Below, in pieces: positions 38,397 through 50,592 of a stretch of DNA of 64,000 nt (position 1 is the stretch's first letter; the number at the start of each line of letters is the position of its first letter). The notes beneath the pieces were generated by a model. It saw only the letters and a list, made by a program, of their open reading frames with translations. It did no database searches and was not told where the DNA came from. The stretch comes from Pseudomonas cuatrocienegasensis (lineage in GTDB: Bacteria; Pseudomonadota; Gammaproteobacteria; Pseudomonadales; Pseudomonadaceae): positions 1 to 64,000 of the forward strand of contig NZ_FOFP01000009.1 in NCBI RefSeq assembly GCF_900110925.1, read 5' to 3'. Both the position numbers and the translations under genes were made by a program.

Positions 38397-40244
38397 TCAG
38401 ACCAGCAGGACAATGGCGAGCAGCAGCACCGCGCCGCCGACCAGCGACAGGGCATAGCCGCGCACCTGGCCGGTTTCGCTGCGGCTGAGCAGGGCATGGC
38501 CCGCGCGGGTCAGGCGCGGAATCACGCCAATCGCGCCGTCGATGGGGTCATGGGCCAGCAGGCGGGTCGCCAGCAGGTAGGGCCTGATGAAAATCCGTTC
38601 GTACAGCCAGTCGAAGCCCCAGGCGGCGAACCACCAGGCACTGAGCAGGCGCCCCGGCGCGCTGGCGGCAATGGTATTAACCAACTGACGGCGGCCGAGA
38701 AACAGCAGGGCGGCGAGGATAATGCCAGCCAGGGCGATGGCGCCGGAGGCAATTTCCAGGCTGTGTTTGGCCTCACCACCGGCATGCCCGACGCTCTGCG
38801 GCAGCACGCCGGCCAGAGGCGGGGTGATCAGTGCGCCGATAAAGGTCGAGAGCACGATCAGCGTGCCCAGCGGCAGCCAATGCGCCACGCCATGACCGGC
38901 ATGGGCTTCGGTCTGCTGCTCGCCATGGAAGGCGATAAAGATCAGGCGGAAGGTGTACAGCGAAGTGAGGAAGGCGCCCGCCAGGCCCGCGTACAGCAAG
39001 CCACTGTGGCCGCTGGCGAAGGCTTCCCAGAGGATCTCATCCTTGGAGTAGAAGCCTGCGGTAATCAGCGGCAGTGCCGCCAGAGCCGCGCCGCCGACGA
39101 TAAAGCTGGCGTAGGCCAGAGGCAGTTTCTTCCACAGACCGCCCATTTTGAAGATGTTCTGCTCATGGTGGCAGGCGTTGATCACCGCGCCCGAGGCGAG
39201 GAACAGCAGCGCTTTGAAGAACGCGTGGGTCATCAGGTGGAAGATCGCCGCATCCCAGGCGCCGACGCCCAGGGCGAGGAACATGTAGCCGATCTGGCTC
39301 ATGGTCGAGTAGGCGAGGATGCGCTTGATATCGGTTTGCACCAGGGCGGCAAAGCCAGCCAGCACCAGGGTCACGGCACCGACGACGCCGACCAGCTGGA
39401 GAATCTCCGGGGTCAGGATAAACAGGCCGTGGGTCCGCGCGATCAGGTAGACGCCGGCGGTGACCATGGTCGCCGCGTGGATCAGCGCCGAAACGGGCGT
39501 CGGGCCGGCCATGGCGTCGGCCAGCCAGGTCTGCAGCGGCAACTGGGCCGACTTGCCCACCGCGCCACCGAGCAGCATCAGGGTGGCGATCCACAACCAG
39601 CTATCGCCTTCCACGTATTTCTGCGGCGCCAGCAGCATCAGCTCCTGAATATTCAGGGTGCCCAGGTGCAGGAACAGGATAAACAGGCCGATGGCCATAA
39701 ACACGTCGCCGATCCGGGTGACGATAAACGCCTTGAGCGCTGCGTTACCGTTGGCGCGGTGGCTGTAGTAGAAGCCGATCAGCAGGTAGGAGCACAGGCC
39801 CACACCTTCCCAGCCGAAGTACAGCATCAGCAGGTTATCGCCCAGTACCAGCAGCAACATGCTGAAGATAAACAGGTTGGTGTAGGCGAAGAAACGCGAG
39901 TAGCCCGCCTCACCGCGCATGTACCAACTGGCGAACAGGTGGATAAGAAAGCCCACGCCGGTGACCACGCCGAGCATGGTCACCGACAAGCCATCGAGGT
40001 ACAGGGTGAAGCTGGGGGTGAAGCCGCCCACGCTCATCCACTGCCAGAGAAACTGGGTGTACACGCCGCCGGGTGGTGGTGCCAGGTTGAATTGCAGGAT
40101 CACCCAGGCCGCCGTGAGAGCGGACAGGCCGACCGAGCCGACACCGATCAGCGCCGCGCTGTTTTCCGCCAGGCGCCCACGGGAGAACGCCAGAATAAAC
40201 CAGCCGAGCAGGGGGAACAGGCAGGTAAGGATCAGAAGGTTCAT
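38397..40244 (-). CDS. nuoL: NADH-quinone oxidoreductase subunit L
   Basis: A 615-residue subunit, the most distal antiporter-like module of the membrane arm, which also carries the long lateral helix at its C-terminal end. Family blocks include [41 protein letters not shown] and [15 protein letters not shown]. Its start overlaps the nuoK stop by four bases. Length is normal. Confidence 0.96.
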   Translation of the reverse strand: MNLLILTCLFPLLGWFILAFSRGRLAENSAALIGVGSVGLSALTAAWVILQFNLAPPPGGVYTQFLWQWMSVGGFTPSFTLYLDGLSVTMLGVVTGVGFLIHLFASWYMRGEAGYSRFFAYTNLFIFSMLLLVLGDNLLMLYFGWEGVGLCSYLLIGFYYSHRANGNAALKAFIVTRIGDVFMAIGLFILFLHLGTLNIQELMLLAPQKYVEGDSWLWIATLMLLGGAVGKSAQLPLQTWLADAMAGPTPVSALIHAATMVTAGVYLIARTHGLFILTPEILQLVGVVGAVTLVLAGFAALVQTDIKRILAYSTMSQIGYMFLALGVGAWDAAIFHLMTHAFFKALLFLASGAVINACHHEQNIFKMGGLWKKLPLAYASFIVGGAALAALPLITAGFYSKDEILWEAFASGHSGLLYAGLAGAFLTSLYTFRLIFIAFHGEQQTEAHAGHGVAHWLPLGTLIVLSTFIGALITPPLAGVLPQSVGHAGGEAKHSLEIASGAIALAGIILAALLFLGRRQLVNTIAASAPGRLLSAWWFAAWGFDWLYERIFIRPYLLATRLLAHDPIDGAIGVIPRLTRAGHALLSRSETGQVRGYALSLVGGAVLLLAIVLLV

Positions 40245-40549
40245 CCGCGCATCTCGCTGGCAGCGTCGATATCCAGGGTGTTGAAGCGGCGATACAGCTG
40301 CAGCAGGATCGCCAGGCCGATACTCGCTTCAGCAGCCGCCAGGGTGATCACCAGGATAAACATCACCTGGCCATCGGCGGTGCCCCAGCGCGCGCCAGCA
40401 ACAACAAAGGCCAGGGCCGCGGCGTTCATCATCACTTCCAGGCTCATCAGCACGAACAGAATGTTGCGCCGCACCATCAGTCCGACCAGGCCCAGGCTGA
40501 ACAGCACGGCAGCCAGGGCCAGGCCATGCTCCATGGGAATTGTGCTCAT
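40241..40549 (-). CDS. nuoK: NADH-quinone oxidoreductase subunit K
   Basis: A 102-residue membrane subunit with three helices. It contains the conserved acidic residues of the proton pathway in [16 protein letters not shown] and [18 protein letters not shown]. It overlaps nuoJ upstream and nuoL downstream by four bases each, as expected for translational coupling inside the operon. Confidence 0.95.
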   Translation of the reverse strand: MSTIPMEHGLALAAVLFSLGLVGLMVRRNILFVLMSLEVMMNAAALAFVVAGARWGTADGQVMFILVITLAAAEASIGLAILLQLYRRFNTLDIDAASEMRG

Positions 40550-41055
40550 GGCGTGATCTCCTTGGCTTCGTGGCGGCCCAGGTGGTAAGCCGCGACCAGC
40601 GCGGCGAGCAGCAGCATGGAGGCCAGCTCCACGGCCAGCAGGTAGGGGCCGAACAGGCTGATGCCCACGGCTTTGGCGTCCACCGTCTCGGCGCCGATCA
40701 TGGCGCCACTGGGGGCGACGAACAGCACATAGAGCAACTGGCCCAGCAGCAGGGCGCTAAGCAGCGCCGGGCCGATCCAGATGCGCGGCGTCAGCCATTT
40801 CTGCTCCTGTTCGCTGGCCGATGGCCCGAGGTTCAGCATCATCACCACGAAGACGAACAGCACCATGATGGCGCCGGCGTAGACGATGATTTCCAGGGCG
40901 CCGGCAAAGGGCGCGCCGAGGCTGAAGAACACCATCGCCACCGCGAGCAGGGAAATGATCAGGTACAGCAGCGCGTGTACCGGGTTGGTGTGGGTGATGA
41001 CTCGCAAGGTGGCCATCACGGCCACCCCGGCGGCAAAGTAGAAAGCGAATTCCAC
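40546..41055 (-). CDS. nuoJ: NADH-quinone oxidoreductase subunit J
   Basis: A 169-residue membrane subunit with five helices. The N-terminal half has the conserved [27 protein letters not shown] and [19 protein letters not shown], where the flexible helix that links quinone binding to proton pumping lies. The C-terminal half is more variable. It overlaps nuoK by four bases. Confidence 0.94.
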   Translation of the reverse strand: MEFAFYFAAGVAVMATLRVITHTNPVHALLYLIISLLAVAMVFFSLGAPFAGALEIIVYAGAIMVLFVFVVMMLNLGPSASEQEQKWLTPRIWIGPALLSALLLGQLLYVLFVAPSGAMIGAETVDAKAVGISLFGPYLLAVELASMLLLAALVAAYHLGRHEAKEITP

Positions 41056-41065
41056 AAGCGTCTCC

Positions 41066-41614
41066 TTAGGGCAGCAGGCTCTTCACGTTGATCGGCTCGG
41101 CCTCGTTCTGCGCGGCGCCCTTGGGCTTGCCGGCAATGGCCATCCCGGCCACGCGGTAGAAGTTGTAGTCCGGGTTCTTGCCTGGACCGGAGATCAGCAA
41201 GTCGTGCTTCTCGTAGACCAGGTCCTGGCGTTTGTACTCGCCCATCTCGAAATCCGGGGTGAGCTGGATCGCTGTGGTCGGGCAGGCTTCCTCGCACAGG
41301 CCGCAGAAGATGCAGCGCGAGAAGTTGATGCGGAAAAACTCCGGGTACCAGCGGCCGTCGTCGGTCTCGGCCTTTTGCAGGGCGATGCAGCCCACCGGGC
41401 ATGCCACCGCACAGAGGTTGCAGGCGACGCAGCGCTCTTCACCATCGGGGTCACGGGTCAGGACGATGCGCCCGCGGTAACGCGGTGGCAGGTACACGGC
41501 TTCTTCGGGGTACTGCAGGGTGTCGCGCTTGCGAAAGGTATGACTGAACACCATCACCAGGCTGCGCAGCTGGGTGAAGGTGCCGGTCACGACGTTCTTG
41601 ATGTAGTTGAACAT
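41066..41614 (-). CDS. nuoI: NADH-quinone oxidoreductase subunit I
   Basis: A 182-residue peripheral-arm subunit that carries two [4Fe-4S] clusters (N6a and N6b), leading electrons towards the quinone site. The two ferredoxin motifs are [12 protein letters not shown] and [13 protein letters not shown] short N-terminal amphipathic stretch precedes them. It lies between nuoH and nuoJ with 10-11 base gaps. Confidence 0.96.
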   Translation of the reverse strand: MFNYIKNVVTGTFTQLRSLVMVFSHTFRKRDTLQYPEEAVYLPPRYRGRIVLTRDPDGEERCVACNLCAVACPVGCIALQKAETDDGRWYPEFFRINFSRCIFCGLCEEACPTTAIQLTPDFEMGEYKRQDLVYEKHDLLISGPGKNPDYNFYRVAGMAIAGKPKGAAQNEAEPINVKSLLP

Positions 41615-41625
41615 GGCGTTTCTCC

Positions 41626-42615
41626 TTACTGCGTGGCCAGCACGACAGCGCCGGTCACCAGCAGGTTGATCAGGGTCAGCGGCAGGCAGAACTTCCAGCT
41701 GAAGGCCATCACCTGGTCATAGCGCGGGCGCGGAATGGAGGCGCGCAGCAGGATGAACAGCATGATGAAAAAGCAGGTCTTGAGCGCGAACCAGAAGAAT
41801 GGAATCTGCGGCAGCAGGCCGAACGGGCCGTGCCAACCGCCGAAGAACAGCGTGACCAGCAGCGCCGACACGGTGACGATGGCGATGTATTCGCCGACGA
41901 AGAACATGCCCCATTTCATCCCCGCGTATTCGATGTGGTAACCATCGGCCAGCTCCTGCTCGGCCTCGGGCTGGTCGAACGGGTGACGGTGGGTCACGGC
42001 GACTGCAGCGATAAAGAAGGTACAGAAGCCAAAGAACTGCGGAATGATGAACCACAGGTTCTGCGCCTGGTAATCGACGATGTCGCGCATGTTGAACGAG
42101 CCAACCTGGGCCACCACGCCCATCAGCGCCAGGGCCAGGAACACCTCGTAGGACACCGTTTGCGCCGATGCGCGCAGGGCGCCGAGCAGGGCGAACTTGT
42201 TGTTGCTGGCCCAGCCGGCGAACAGCACGGCGTACACCGACAAACCGGCCATGGCGAAGAAGAACAGGATGCCGATGTTCAGATCCGCCACGCCCCAGTT
42301 CGGGGTGATCGGGATGATCACAAAGGCGATCAGCATTGCGCTCATGGCGATCACCGGCGCCAGGGTGAAGATCACCCGGTCGGCGAACGGCGGGTTCCAG
42401 TCTTCCTTGAAGAACATCTTGATCATGTCGGCGGCGATCTGAAACATGCCGAACGGGCCCACCCGGTTCGGCCCGTAACGGTCTTGCCAGAGGCCCAGCA
42501 AGCGCCGTTCGACAAAGCTCAGCAGGGCGCCGGTGATCACCACCACCAGGAGGATCACCACGGCCTTGAATACGGCCGTGATAATGGCCAGCAGTTCCGG
42601 GGTCAGCCAGCTCAT
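41626..42615 (-). CDS. nuoH: NADH-quinone oxidoreductase subunit H
   Basis: A 329-residue membrane subunit with eight or nine helices that forms much of the quinone chamber with NuoB and NuoD. Typical blocks are [20 protein letters not shown] near the N-terminus and the charged [27 protein letters not shown] loop. Its start overlaps the nuoG stop by four bases. Confidence 0.96.
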   Translation of the reverse strand: MSWLTPELLAIITAVFKAVVILLVVVITGALLSFVERRLLGLWQDRYGPNRVGPFGMFQIAADMIKMFFKEDWNPPFADRVIFTLAPVIAMSAMLIAFVIIPITPNWGVADLNIGILFFFAMAGLSVYAVLFAGWASNNKFALLGALRASAQTVSYEVFLALALMGVVAQVGSFNMRDIVDYQAQNLWFIIPQFFGFCTFFIAAVAVTHRHPFDQPEAEQELADGYHIEYAGMKWGMFFVGEYIAIVTVSALLVTLFFGGWHGPFGLLPQIPFFWFALKTCFFIMLFILLRASIPRPRYDQVMAFSWKFCLPLTLINLLVTGAVVLATQ

Positions 42616-45326
42616 GGCGCCACCTCCTGCAATGTGCTGACCGTGCTGGCGGCGTTGAGCGGTGGGATGCCGGGCAAACCAACCGGCAAGCCGACCAGGC
42701 CAACAGGCAGGTCATCACGAACCTGCAGGGGTAGGGTTACGGGCTGGCCGTTCAGGCTCAGGTGCAGCAGTGCGCCGTCCACCAGGCCCAGACGCTCGGC
42801 TTCGACACGGGCCAGGGCCACGTAAGATGCCGGGATGCGCGCCTGAATCGGGGTGGCCAGGGCGCTGGTTTCTTCACTGCCGAACAGGTGATGCAGCGGC
42901 ACGGCCTGCCAGGTGCCACGCGCCGGATTGAATGCGGCGGTTACCGGGAACCAGGGCAGCGCCTGGCCGGCGGCTTCGATCAGACGGATGCCCGGATCGC
43001 CGGCGCGCAGGTGGCCGCCGACTTCGTCCTGGAACTTGTTCCAGGCCTGGGGCGAGTTCCAGCCCGGCGACCAGGCGAAGGGGATCTGCTGGCGCGGTTC
43101 GACACTGCCGGAATAGCCTTCCATGGAGAAGGCGAACGCCGTATCCGCATCCTGTGGCTGACGCGGCTCGTGCACGCTGATATTGGCGCGCATCGAGGTG
43201 CGGCCGCTGTAGCGGTGCGGTTCGCGGGCCAGCTTCAGGCCCTTGATGCGGAACGCGGCGCTCGGTGCGGCTTCACCAATGCGCGCCAGCAGTGGGTTGC
43301 TGGCGGCGACGGCGGCGGTGACGGCATCCAGCTGGGTCCAGTCGACCGGCTTGCCGAGCAGGGTGCTGTGCAGGGCGTGCAGCCAGCGCCAGCCCTCGCG
43401 GATCAGGTTATCGGCGGCGTAGTAGCTTGGCTCGAATACCTGGAAGAAGCGCTGGGCACGGCCTTCGGCGCTGACCAGGGTGCCGTCGCCTTCGGCGAAG
43501 CTGGCCACGGGCAGCAGCAGGTGGGCTTTTTCGCTGGTGGCGGTGTGCTGGTGGTCGGCGACGATCACGACTTTGGCGGCGGCCAGGGCGGCATCCACAC
43601 GGGCAGCATCGGCGCGGCGATAGAGGTCATTCTCCAGCACCACCAGGGCATCGGCGCTGCCATTACTCAGGGCGTCCAGAGCGGCGTCGAGGCTGTCACC
43701 ACCGAGCAGGGTCAGGCCCATGCTGTTGGCTTCCGGCACCACCAGGCTGAGGCTGCCGCGCTTGTTGCGGTTGTGCAGGGCGCTGGCGATATTCGCCGCC
43801 GCCTCGACCAGCGCTGTGCTACCCAGGGAGGCGCCAGCCACCAGCAGCGGGCGTTCGGCCTGCAGCAGTGCTTCGGCCACGCGGGCTGCCCAGGCTTGGC
43901 TCTCTTCATCCAGCCCATCAACAGCAGGCGCTTGCGGGTCGATGGCGTGGGCCACGGCAAAGCCAAGGCGCGCCAGGTCCGCAGGCGCGGCCTGGACGCA
44001 TTCCTGGGCGATATCGTCCAGGCGCGTTTCAGCCACGCTGGCAATAAACAGCGGGTGCAGGGCGTGCTGGGCAACATTCTGCACGGCTGCTACATGCCAT
44101 TCGGGGATCTTCATGCCCGCGGCGACTTCGCTAGCTTTGCCACGCACTGCCTGGCGCAGGGCCAGGGCCAGGCGCGCGGCGGTCTGGGTCAGGTCTTCGC
44201 CGAGCACCAGAATCGCGTCGTGGCTCTCCACCTCGCGCAGGGTTGGCACCGGCAGCGGGCCGTCGAGCAACACCTTGCGAATCAGCTGCAGCACCTGCAG
44301 CTCGCCCGCAGCAATACCGCTGTAGAAGTGCTCGGCGCCGACCAGCTCGCGCAGGGCGAAGTTGCTTTCCAGGCTGGCACGGGGTGAGCCGATGCCGATC
44401 ACCCGGCGGTTTTTCAGTAGCGCGGCGGCCTGGTCCAGGGCCGAGTCCAGGCTCATCTTCATCTTGCTCAGCTGCATGATCGGCTGGCGCGGACGGTCCT
44501 TGCGGTTGACGTGGCCATAGCCAAAGCGGCCCCGGTCGCAGAGGAAATACTGGTTCACGTCACCGTTGAAGCGGTTCTCGATGCGGCGGATTTCGCCGTA
44601 GCGCTCGCCGGGGCTGATGTTGCAGCCCGAGGCGCAGCCATGGCAGATGCTCGGGGCGAACTGCATGTCCCACTTGCGGTTGTAGCGCTCGGAGTGGGTC
44701 TTGTCGGTGAACACGCCGGTCGGGCAGACCTCGACCAGGTTGCCGGCGAACTCGCTCTCCAGGGTGCCGTCTTCGACCCGGCCGAAATACACGTTGTCGT
44801 GGGCGCCGAACACGCCGAGGTCGGTGCCGCCGGCGTAGTCCTTGTAGTAGCGCACGCAGCGGTAGCAGGCGATGCAACGGTTCATCTCGTGGGCGATGAA
44901 GGGGCCGAGTTCCTGGTTCTGGTGGGTGCGTTTGCTGAAGCGGTAGCGCCGGGTGTTGTGCCCGGTCATCACCGTCATGTCCTGCAGGTGGCAGTGACCG
45001 CCTTCCTCGCACACCGGGCAGTCGTGGGGGTGGTTGGTCATCAGCCATTCGACGACGCTGGCGCGAAACTGCTTGGCCTCTTCGTCGTCGATGGAAATCC
45101 AGGTGTTGTCGGTGGCCGGGGTCATGCAGGACATGACCAGGCGCCCGCGGGTGTCGTTTTCGTCGCTGTACTGCTTGACCGCGCACTGGCGGCAGGCGCC
45201 GACGCTACCGAGCGCCGGGTGCCAGCAGAAATAGGGTATGTCGAGGCCGAGGGACAGACAGGCCTGCAAGAGGTTGTCTGCGCCGTCGACTTCGAGGTCT
45301 TTGCCGTCTACGTGGATAGTGGCCAT
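42612..45326 (-). CDS. nuoG: NADH-quinone oxidoreductase subunit G
   Basis: A 904-residue iron-sulfur subunit of the NADH module. The N-terminal [2Fe-2S] domain has [15 protein letters not shown]. It is followed by the His/Cys cluster in [16 protein letters not shown], further Cys motifs ([15 protein letters not shown]), and a long molybdopterin-oxidoreductase-like domain without cofactor function. Length matches the Pseudomonas form. About 90 bases separate it from nuoF, the longest gap in this half of the operon; no terminator is seen there. Confidence 0.96.
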   Translation of the reverse strand: MATIHVDGKDLEVDGADNLLQACLSLGLDIPYFCWHPALGSVGACRQCAVKQYSDENDTRGRLVMSCMTPATDNTWISIDDEEAKQFRASVVEWLMTNHPHDCPVCEEGGHCHLQDMTVMTGHNTRRYRFSKRTHQNQELGPFIAHEMNRCIACYRCVRYYKDYAGGTDLGVFGAHDNVYFGRVEDGTLESEFAGNLVEVCPTGVFTDKTHSERYNRKWDMQFAPSICHGCASGCNISPGERYGEIRRIENRFNGDVNQYFLCDRGRFGYGHVNRKDRPRQPIMQLSKMKMSLDSALDQAAALLKNRRVIGIGSPRASLESNFALRELVGAEHFYSGIAAGELQVLQLIRKVLLDGPLPVPTLREVESHDAILVLGEDLTQTAARLALALRQAVRGKASEVAAGMKIPEWHVAAVQNVAQHALHPLFIASVAETRLDDIAQECVQAAPADLARLGFAVAHAIDPQAPAVDGLDEESQAWAARVAEALLQAERPLLVAGASLGSTALVEAAANIASALHNRNKRGSLSLVVPEANSMGLTLLGGDSLDAALDALSNGSADALVVLENDLYRRADAARVDAALAAAKVVIVADHQHTATSEKAHLLLPVASFAEGDGTLVSAEGRAQRFFQVFEPSYYAADNLIREGWRWLHALHSTLLGKPVDWTQLDAVTAAVAASNPLLARIGEAAPSAAFRIKGLKLAREPHRYSGRTSMRANISVHEPRQPQDADTAFAFSMEGYSGSVEPRQQIPFAWSPGWNSPQAWNKFQDEVGGHLRAGDPGIRLIEAAGQALPWFPVTAAFNPARGTWQAVPLHHLFGSEETSALATPIQARIPASYVALARVEAERLGLVDGALLHLSLNGQPVTLPLQVRDDLPVGLVGLPVGLPGIPPLNAASTVSTLQEVAP

Positions 45327-45418
45327 GGTCGAGTGTCTTCTTACCCGCCTAAGCGGGCCTGGCTAATGGGAAACACGGTGCTGCGGGGCCACGCGGGCGG
45401 CCGCCGTAGCGAAACTTG

Positions 45419-46780
45419 TTACGCGGGGACGAATTGCCCCGTCGTCGCGGCCTGGCTCGGGTCGGCTACGCCGGCCTCGAACTCGCTGCGGAAATACTTG
45501 ATTGCGCTGCCCAGGGGTTCCACCGCACCCGGTGCGTGAGCACAGAAGGTCTTGCCGGGGCCGAGGTGGTTGACCAGGCCGAGCAGGGTCTTGATGTCCT
45601 CGCGGCTGCCTTGGCCACGCTCCAGCGCGCGCAGAATCTTCACGCTCCATGGCAGGCCGTCGCGGCACGGCGTACACCAGCCGCAGGACTCGCGGGCGAA
45701 GAACTCCTCCATATTGCGCAGCAGCGAAACCATGCTCACGCTGTCATCGATAGCCAGCGCCAGGCCAGTGCCCATGCGTGTGCCGACCTTGGCGATGCCG
45801 CCGGCATACATCTGCGCATCCAGGTGCTCGGGCAGCAGAAAGCCGGTGCCAGCGCCGCCCGGTTGCCAGCACTTGAGGGTATAGCCGTCGCGCATGCCGC
45901 CGGCGCAGTCCTCGAACAGCTCACGGGCGCTGACACCAAACGGCAGCTCCCACAGGCCGGGGTTCTTCACCTTGCCGGAAAAGCCCATCAGCTTGGTGCC
46001 GTGGTCTTCGCTGCCGGGGCGGGCCAGGGATTTGTACCAGTCCACACCCTGGCCGACGATGGCCGGCACGTTGCACAGGGTCTCGACGTTATTGACGCAG
46101 GTCGGTTTGCCCCAGACGCCGACCACTGCCGGAAACGGCGGCTTGGCCCGCGGGTTGGCGCGGCGGCCTTCGAGGGAGTTGATCAACGCGGTTTCTTCGC
46201 CGCAGATATAGCGCCCGGCGCCGGTGTGGACGAACAGCTCGAAATCGAAGCCCGAGCCGAGGATGTTGGTACCAAGCAGGCCGGCGGCCTTGGCTTCGGC
46301 CACAGCGCGGTTGAGGTGACGCGCCGCGTCGACGTATTCGCCGCGCAGGAAGATGTAGCCACGGTAGGCCTTGAGCGCCCGCGCGCTGATCAGCATGCCT
46401 TCGATCAGCAGGTGCGGCAGCTGCTCCATCAGCAGGCGGTCTTTCCAGGTGTTGGGTTCCATCTCATCCGCGTTGCACAGCAGGTAGCGGATGTTCATCG
46501 ACTCGTCAGTGGGCATCAGGCCCCACTTCACCCCGGTGGGGAAGCCAGCACCACCACGGCCCTTGAGCCCGGCGTCCTTGACGGTCTGCACGATGTCGGC
46601 CTGGGCCATGTCGGTCAGCGCCTTACGCGCGGCGGCGTAGCCATTCTTGCGCTGGTATTCCTCCAGCCACACCGGCTGGCCGTCGTCACGCAGGCGCCAG
46701 GTCAGCGGGTGGGTTTCTTCGGTACGGGTCACACGATTGGCCGGGCCGACGGATGCCAGGGGCTTGTTCAGCGCGCTCAT
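45419..46780 (-). CDS. nuoF: NADH-quinone oxidoreductase subunit F
   Basis: A 453-residue subunit that binds NADH and FMN and the [4Fe-4S] cluster N3. The nucleotide loop is [17 protein letters not shown] and the cluster ligands are in [12 protein letters not shown] with a later Cys near the C-terminus. The ATG at 46780 overlaps the nuoE stop by four bases; the upstream open extension runs antiparallel to family sequence and was discarded. Confidence 0.96.
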   Translation of the reverse strand: MSALNKPLASVGPANRVTRTEETHPLTWRLRDDGQPVWLEEYQRKNGYAAARKALTDMAQADIVQTVKDAGLKGRGGAGFPTGVKWGLMPTDESMNIRYLLCNADEMEPNTWKDRLLMEQLPHLLIEGMLISARALKAYRGYIFLRGEYVDAARHLNRAVAEAKAAGLLGTNILGSGFDFELFVHTGAGRYICGEETALINSLEGRRANPRAKPPFPAVVGVWGKPTCVNNVETLCNVPAIVGQGVDWYKSLARPGSEDHGTKLMGFSGKVKNPGLWELPFGVSARELFEDCAGGMRDGYTLKCWQPGGAGTGFLLPEHLDAQMYAGGIAKVGTRMGTGLALAIDDSVSMVSLLRNMEEFFARESCGWCTPCRDGLPWSVKILRALERGQGSREDIKTLLGLVNHLGPGKTFCAHAPGAVEPLGSAIKYFRSEFEAGVADPSQAATTGQFVPA

Positions 46781-47274
46781 GGGTAGGCCTCCAGCAGGCT
46801 GGCGACGCCGGCAGGGGCAATGTCGCCGAAGGTGTCGTCGTCGATCATCAGTGCCGGGGCCTTGTCGCAGTTGCCCAGGCAGCACACCGGCAGCAGGGTG
46901 AAGCGGCCATCGCTGCTGGTCTGGCCGAGGCCGATACCCAGTTGCTGCTGCATTTCGCTGACCACCGCTTCGTGACCGCCGATGTAGCAGGTCATGCTGT
47001 CGCACACGCGGATGATGTGGCGGCCGACCGGCTGGCGGAAGATCTGGCTATAAAAGGTCGCCACACCCTCAACGTCGCTGGCGGGAATGCCAAGGATCGC
47101 GCCGATGGCATCGGCAGCACCGTCCGGCACCCAGCCGCGGCCCTTTTGCACGATCTTCAGCGCTTCGATGCTGGCGGCGCGTGGGTCTTCGTAGTGGTGC
47201 ATTTCATGTTCGATGGCCGAGCGCTCGGTTTCACTGAGGACAAAGCGGTCGGTTTTGATCAGCGCGTCGGTCAT
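46777..47274 (-). CDS. nuoE: NADH-quinone oxidoreductase subunit E
   Basis: A 165-residue thioredoxin-like subunit with the [2Fe-2S] cluster N1a. The ligands are in [11 protein letters not shown] and [13 protein letters not shown]. The start at 47274 ([11 protein letters not shown]) lies right after the nuoCD stop, separated by one base. It overlaps nuoF by four bases. Confidence 0.95.
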   Translation of the reverse strand: MTDALIKTDRFVLSETERSAIEHEMHHYEDPRAASIEALKIVQKGRGWVPDGAADAIGAILGIPASDVEGVATFYSQIFRQPVGRHIIRVCDSMTCYIGGHEAVVSEMQQQLGIGLGQTSSDGRFTLLPVCCLGNCDKAPALMIDDDTFGDIAPAGVASLLEAYP

Positions 47275-47275
47275 A

Positions 47276-49057
47276 TCAGCGGTCCACGTCAGCCATAACG
47301 AAGTCGATACTGCCCAGGTAGGCAATCAGGTCGGCGACCATGCTGCCGCGGATCACCGAAGGGATCTGCTGCAGGTGCGGGAAGCTCGGCGTGCGAATGC
47401 GCGTGCGGTAGCTCATGGTGCTGCCGTCACTGGTCAGGTAGTAGCTGTTGATGCCCTTGGTTGCCTCGATCATCTGGAAGCTCTCGTTGGCCGGCATCAC
47501 CGGGCCCCAGGATACTTGCAGGAAGTGGGTGATCAGGGTCTCGATGTGTTGCAACGTGCGCTCTTTGGGCGGCGGCGTGGTCAGCGGGTGATCCGCCTTG
47601 TACGGGCCTTCCGGCATGTTGCGCAGGCACTGGTCGATGATCTTGATGCTCTGGCGCATTTCCTCGACCCGCACGATGCAGCGGTCGTAGGCGTCGCCAT
47701 TCACCGCCAGCGGCACTTCGAACTCAAAGTTCTCGTAGCCGGAGTAGGGGCGCGCCTTGCGCAGGTCGAAGTCCAGACCCGTGGAGCGCAGGCCGGCGCC
47801 GGTGACGCCCCATTCCAGCGCTTCCTTGGTGTTGTACGCCGCAACACCGATGGTGCGGCCGCGCAGGATGCTGTTCTTCAGGGCGGCCTTCTCGTACTCG
47901 TCAAGGCGCTTGGGCAGCCAGTCGACAAATTCCTTGACCAGTCCCTGCCAGCCACGCGGTAAGTCGTGAGCGACGCCGCCGATGCGGTACCAGGCCGGGT
48001 GCAGGCGGAAACCGGTGATGGCCTCGATCACCTTGTAGGCGCGCTGGCGGTCGGTGAAGGTAAAGAACACCGGGGTCATGGCCCCGACGTCCTGAATGTA
48101 GGTGCCGAGGAACAGCAGGTGGCTGGTGATGCGGAAGAACTCGGCCATCATGATGCGGATGACGTCGACCTTCTGCGGCACCTTGATGCCGGCGAGTTTC
48201 TCCACCGCCAGCACGTAGGGCAGGTTGTTCATTACCCCGCCGAGGTAGTCGATACGGTCGGTATAGGGGATGAAACTGTGCCAGCTCTGGCGCTCGGCCA
48301 TCTTCTCGGCGCCGCGATGGTGGTAGCCGATCTCGGGTACGCAGTCGACGATCTCCTCACCATCGAGCTGCAGGATGATGCGGAACGCACCGTGGGCCGA
48401 GGGGTGGTTGGGGCCGAGGTTGAGGAACATATAGTCCTCGTGCTCGCCGCCGCGCTTCATGCCCCAGTCTTCCGGCTTGAAACGTGCGGCTTCTTCTTCA
48501 AGCTGCTGCTTGGCCAGGTTGAGGCTGAAGGGGTCGAACTCGGTCGCCCGCGCCGGGTAGTCCTTGCGCAGCGGGTGACCTTCCCAGGTCGGCGGCATCA
48601 TGATGCGTGTCAGGTGCGGGTGGCCCTGGAAGGTGATGCCGTACAGGTCCCAGACTTCGCGCTCATACCAGTTGGCATTGGGCCAGATGCTGATGACGCT
48701 GGGGACATTGAGGTCGCCTTCGCGCAGCGCCACCTTGATCATCACGTCGCTGTTACGTTCGATCGACAGCAGGTGGTAGAACACCGTGAAGTCGGCATCC
48801 GGCAAGCCGCGGCGTTGAGTGCGCAGGCGCTCGTCCACACCATGCAGGTCGTAGAGCATGACGTAAGGGCGCGGAAGTTGGCGCAAAAAGCGCAACACCT
48901 CGACCAGCCGCTCACGGGCCACCCAGATCACCGGCATGCCGGTGCGGGTGGTCTGCAGCGTCAGGTGCTCGGCAGAGAAGCGGGCAGTCAGTTCACCTAC
49001 GACCTCTTGGTCATCGGCCTTGTACGGGGCAATCGACACAGCGGTGTCTGCAGTCAT
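47276..49057 (-). CDS. nuoCD: Fused NADH-quinone oxidoreductase subunit C/D
   Basis: A 593-residue fusion. The N-terminal 190 residues are NuoC (30-kDa type, with [25 protein letters not shown]). The rest is NuoD, the 49-kDa quinone-site subunit ([23 protein letters not shown], and the C-terminal DFVMADVDR). The fusion is normal in gammaproteobacteria such as Escherichia and Pseudomonas. It is 61 bases after nuoB. Confidence 0.96.
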   Translation of the reverse strand: MTADTAVSIAPYKADDQEVVGELTARFSAEHLTLQTTRTGMPVIWVARERLVEVLRFLRQLPRPYVMLYDLHGVDERLRTQRRGLPDADFTVFYHLLSIERNSDVMIKVALREGDLNVPSVISIWPNANWYEREVWDLYGITFQGHPHLTRIMMPPTWEGHPLRKDYPARATEFDPFSLNLAKQQLEEEAARFKPEDWGMKRGGEHEDYMFLNLGPNHPSAHGAFRIILQLDGEEIVDCVPEIGYHHRGAEKMAERQSWHSFIPYTDRIDYLGGVMNNLPYVLAVEKLAGIKVPQKVDVIRIMMAEFFRITSHLLFLGTYIQDVGAMTPVFFTFTDRQRAYKVIEAITGFRLHPAWYRIGGVAHDLPRGWQGLVKEFVDWLPKRLDEYEKAALKNSILRGRTIGVAAYNTKEALEWGVTGAGLRSTGLDFDLRKARPYSGYENFEFEVPLAVNGDAYDRCIVRVEEMRQSIKIIDQCLRNMPEGPYKADHPLTTPPPKERTLQHIETLITHFLQVSWGPVMPANESFQMIEATKGINSYYLTSDGSTMSYRTRIRTPSFPHLQQIPSVIRGSMVADLIAYLGSIDFVMADVDR

Positions 49058-49118
49058 GGTCTCGGTCGCTTTCGATCAACGTTTGGTGTGAGTCGGCCGG
49101 CCCCGAAGGGCGGCGGAG

Positions 49119-49796
49119 TCAAACTTCGTCCGGGCTGCGCAGGTTGGTCACAGCAATACGCTGTTCCCGACGCTGCTCCTTTTGCGAAGGCATCTCGGCG
49201 CGGTATACGCCTTGATCACCGACGACCCAGGACAGCGGGCGGCGCTCCTTGCCGATGGACTCCTGCAACAGCATCAAGCCTTGCAGGAATGCCTCGGGGC
49301 GGGGCGGGCAGCCGGGGATGTAAACGTCGACGGGGAGGAACTTGTCCACGCCCTGAACGACCGAGTAGATGTCGTACATGCCGCCAGAATTGGCGCAGGC
49401 ACCCATGGAGATCACCCACTTGGGTTCCAGCATCTGCTCATAGAGACGCTGAATGACCGGCGCCATCTTGATGAAGCAGGTGCCGGCAATGACCATGAAA
49501 TCGGCCTGGCGTGGGGAGGCGCGAATCACTTCGGCGCCAAAGCGGGCGATATCGTGGGGCGCGGTGAACGCGGTGGTCATCTCCACATAGCAGCACGAGA
49601 GGCCAAAGTTGTACGGCCACAGGGAGTTTTTGCGCCCCCAGTTGACCGCACCACTGAGCACCTCTTCGAGTTTGCCCATGTAGATGTTCTTGTGGACTTG
49701 TTCGTCTAGCAGCGGGTCGGAAACGATCTCCCGCTGGCCGACTGGATACGCCTCGTTGGGCGCATCGGGGTCGACCCGAGTAAGGGTGTATTGCAT
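49119..49796 (-). CDS. nuoB: NADH-quinone oxidoreductase subunit B
   Basis: A 225-residue subunit that carries cluster N2, the [4Fe-4S] cluster that hands electrons to quinone. Ligands include the tandem pair in LSCCYVEM, a Cys in GTCFIKMAP, and one in GCPPRPEAF. The ATG at 49796 ([11 protein letters not shown]) is preferred over a TTG two codons upstream. It lies 10 bases after nuoA. Confidence 0.96.
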   Translation of the reverse strand: MQYTLTRVDPDAPNEAYPVGQREIVSDPLLDEQVHKNIYMGKLEEVLSGAVNWGRKNSLWPYNFGLSCCYVEMTTAFTAPHDIARFGAEVIRASPRQADFMVIAGTCFIKMAPVIQRLYEQMLEPKWVISMGACANSGGMYDIYSVVQGVDKFLPVDVYIPGCPPRPEAFLQGLMLLQESIGKERRPLSWVVGDQGVYRAEMPSQKEQRREQRIAVTNLRSPDEV

Positions 49797-49806
49797 CGCC
49801 AAAGCC

Positions 49807-50220
49807 TCATTGTTTTAGCTTCGCCTGCCGCTCGCGACGGCCTTGAGGTGCCCAATCGAGCGCCCCAATCCGCCAAAGGTAGACAAGACCTGCCAACAGA
49901 ATTGCTATAAAAACGGTGGCTTCGATGAGGCCGGCCCAGCCGCTTTCGCGTACTGATACCGCCCAGGCGAAGAGGTAGAGGGCTTCAACGTCGAAGATCA
50001 CGAAGAGCATCGCGACCAGATAGAATTTGGCGGACAAACGCAGGCGTGCGCTGCCGGTGGGAAGCATGCCCGATTCGAAGGGCTCGTTCTTGCTGCGGCC
50101 CCAGGCTTTGCTGCCGAGCAGTGCAGACACGCCGAGCATGAAGCCACAGAGGCCAATGACGCCGAGCAAAAATACGGCCAGAGCCCAATGTTGGGACAAT
50201 GCGGTCGTCGCTTCGGTCAT
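49807..50220 (-). CDS. nuoA: NADH-quinone oxidoreductase subunit A
   Basis: A 137-residue membrane subunit with three helices. It has the conserved loop [37 protein letters not shown] that lines the quinone entry region. The start at 50220 follows AAGGAG; the 32-codon upstream part of the frame is leader and promoter. It is the first gene of the 13-gene nuo operon. Confidence 0.95.
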   Translation of the reverse strand: MTEATTALSQHWALAVFLLGVIGLCGFMLGVSALLGSKAWGRSKNEPFESGMLPTGSARLRLSAKFYLVAMLFVIFDVEALYLFAWAVSVRESGWAGLIEATVFIAILLAGLVYLWRIGALDWAPQGRRERQAKLKQ

Positions 50221-50289
50221 GCCTGAACTCCTTATGCAAGGAACGGCGTTCGCTCGTTTAGGGTGGTGTGGATCGATAAAGGAAAAACC

Positions 50290-50342
50290 TGATCGATCAC
50301 TCCGAATAGCGAGCATTATGCCTAGATTGAGGTGTAAGTAAA
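50290..50342 (-). promoter_or_regulatory. Probable nuo operon promoter with downstream palindrome
   Basis: On the minus strand CATAAT (50315-50320) serves as -10, with TTTACT (50337-50342) 16 bases upstream as a weak -35, giving a start near 50308. The perfect palindrome TGATCGATCA at 50290-50299 lies just inside the transcript. It is not an ANR site, since the spacing is too short. Bases 50343-50527, upstream of this promoter, show nothing recognisable. Confidence 0.45.
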
Positions 50343-50527
50343 TTTTTCAAAACAAAAAAAGTTACAGATAGGCGGCATCAATTTATGCAAACAAGTGCGC
50401 CCCTCTGACAGTAGCTCAGCCTGGCGCTTGCGGTGGTTTTTTTGTATTGCCCAAGCGCATGGGGTAAGCCTGTTCTTTGGTCGTAGAGCGCGCGCGGCAG
50501 CTTGCTGCAGGTCAATCCTCGGGTAGC

Positions 50528-50550
50528 AAAAAGCCCCGCCAGGCGGGGCT
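50528..50550 (-). terminator. Terminator after aceA
   Basis: The stem AGCCCCG/CGGGGCT (50532-50538 and 50544-50550, loop CCAGG) is followed on the minus strand by five T. It lies 43 bases past the aceA stop. Confidence 0.85.
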
Positions 50551-50592
50551 TTCAAGTGGCCGCCCAAGAGTGCGGCCGACCTCATCATGCTG

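Noticed and set aside
50290..50299. ANR/DNR box before nuoA
   Set aside because: TGAT and ATCA are separated by two bases, while the box needs TTGAT-N4-ATCAA.
50322..50588. 88-residue minus-strand frame upstream of nuoA
   Set aside because: It covers the aceA terminator and the nuo promoter and has no ribosome site.
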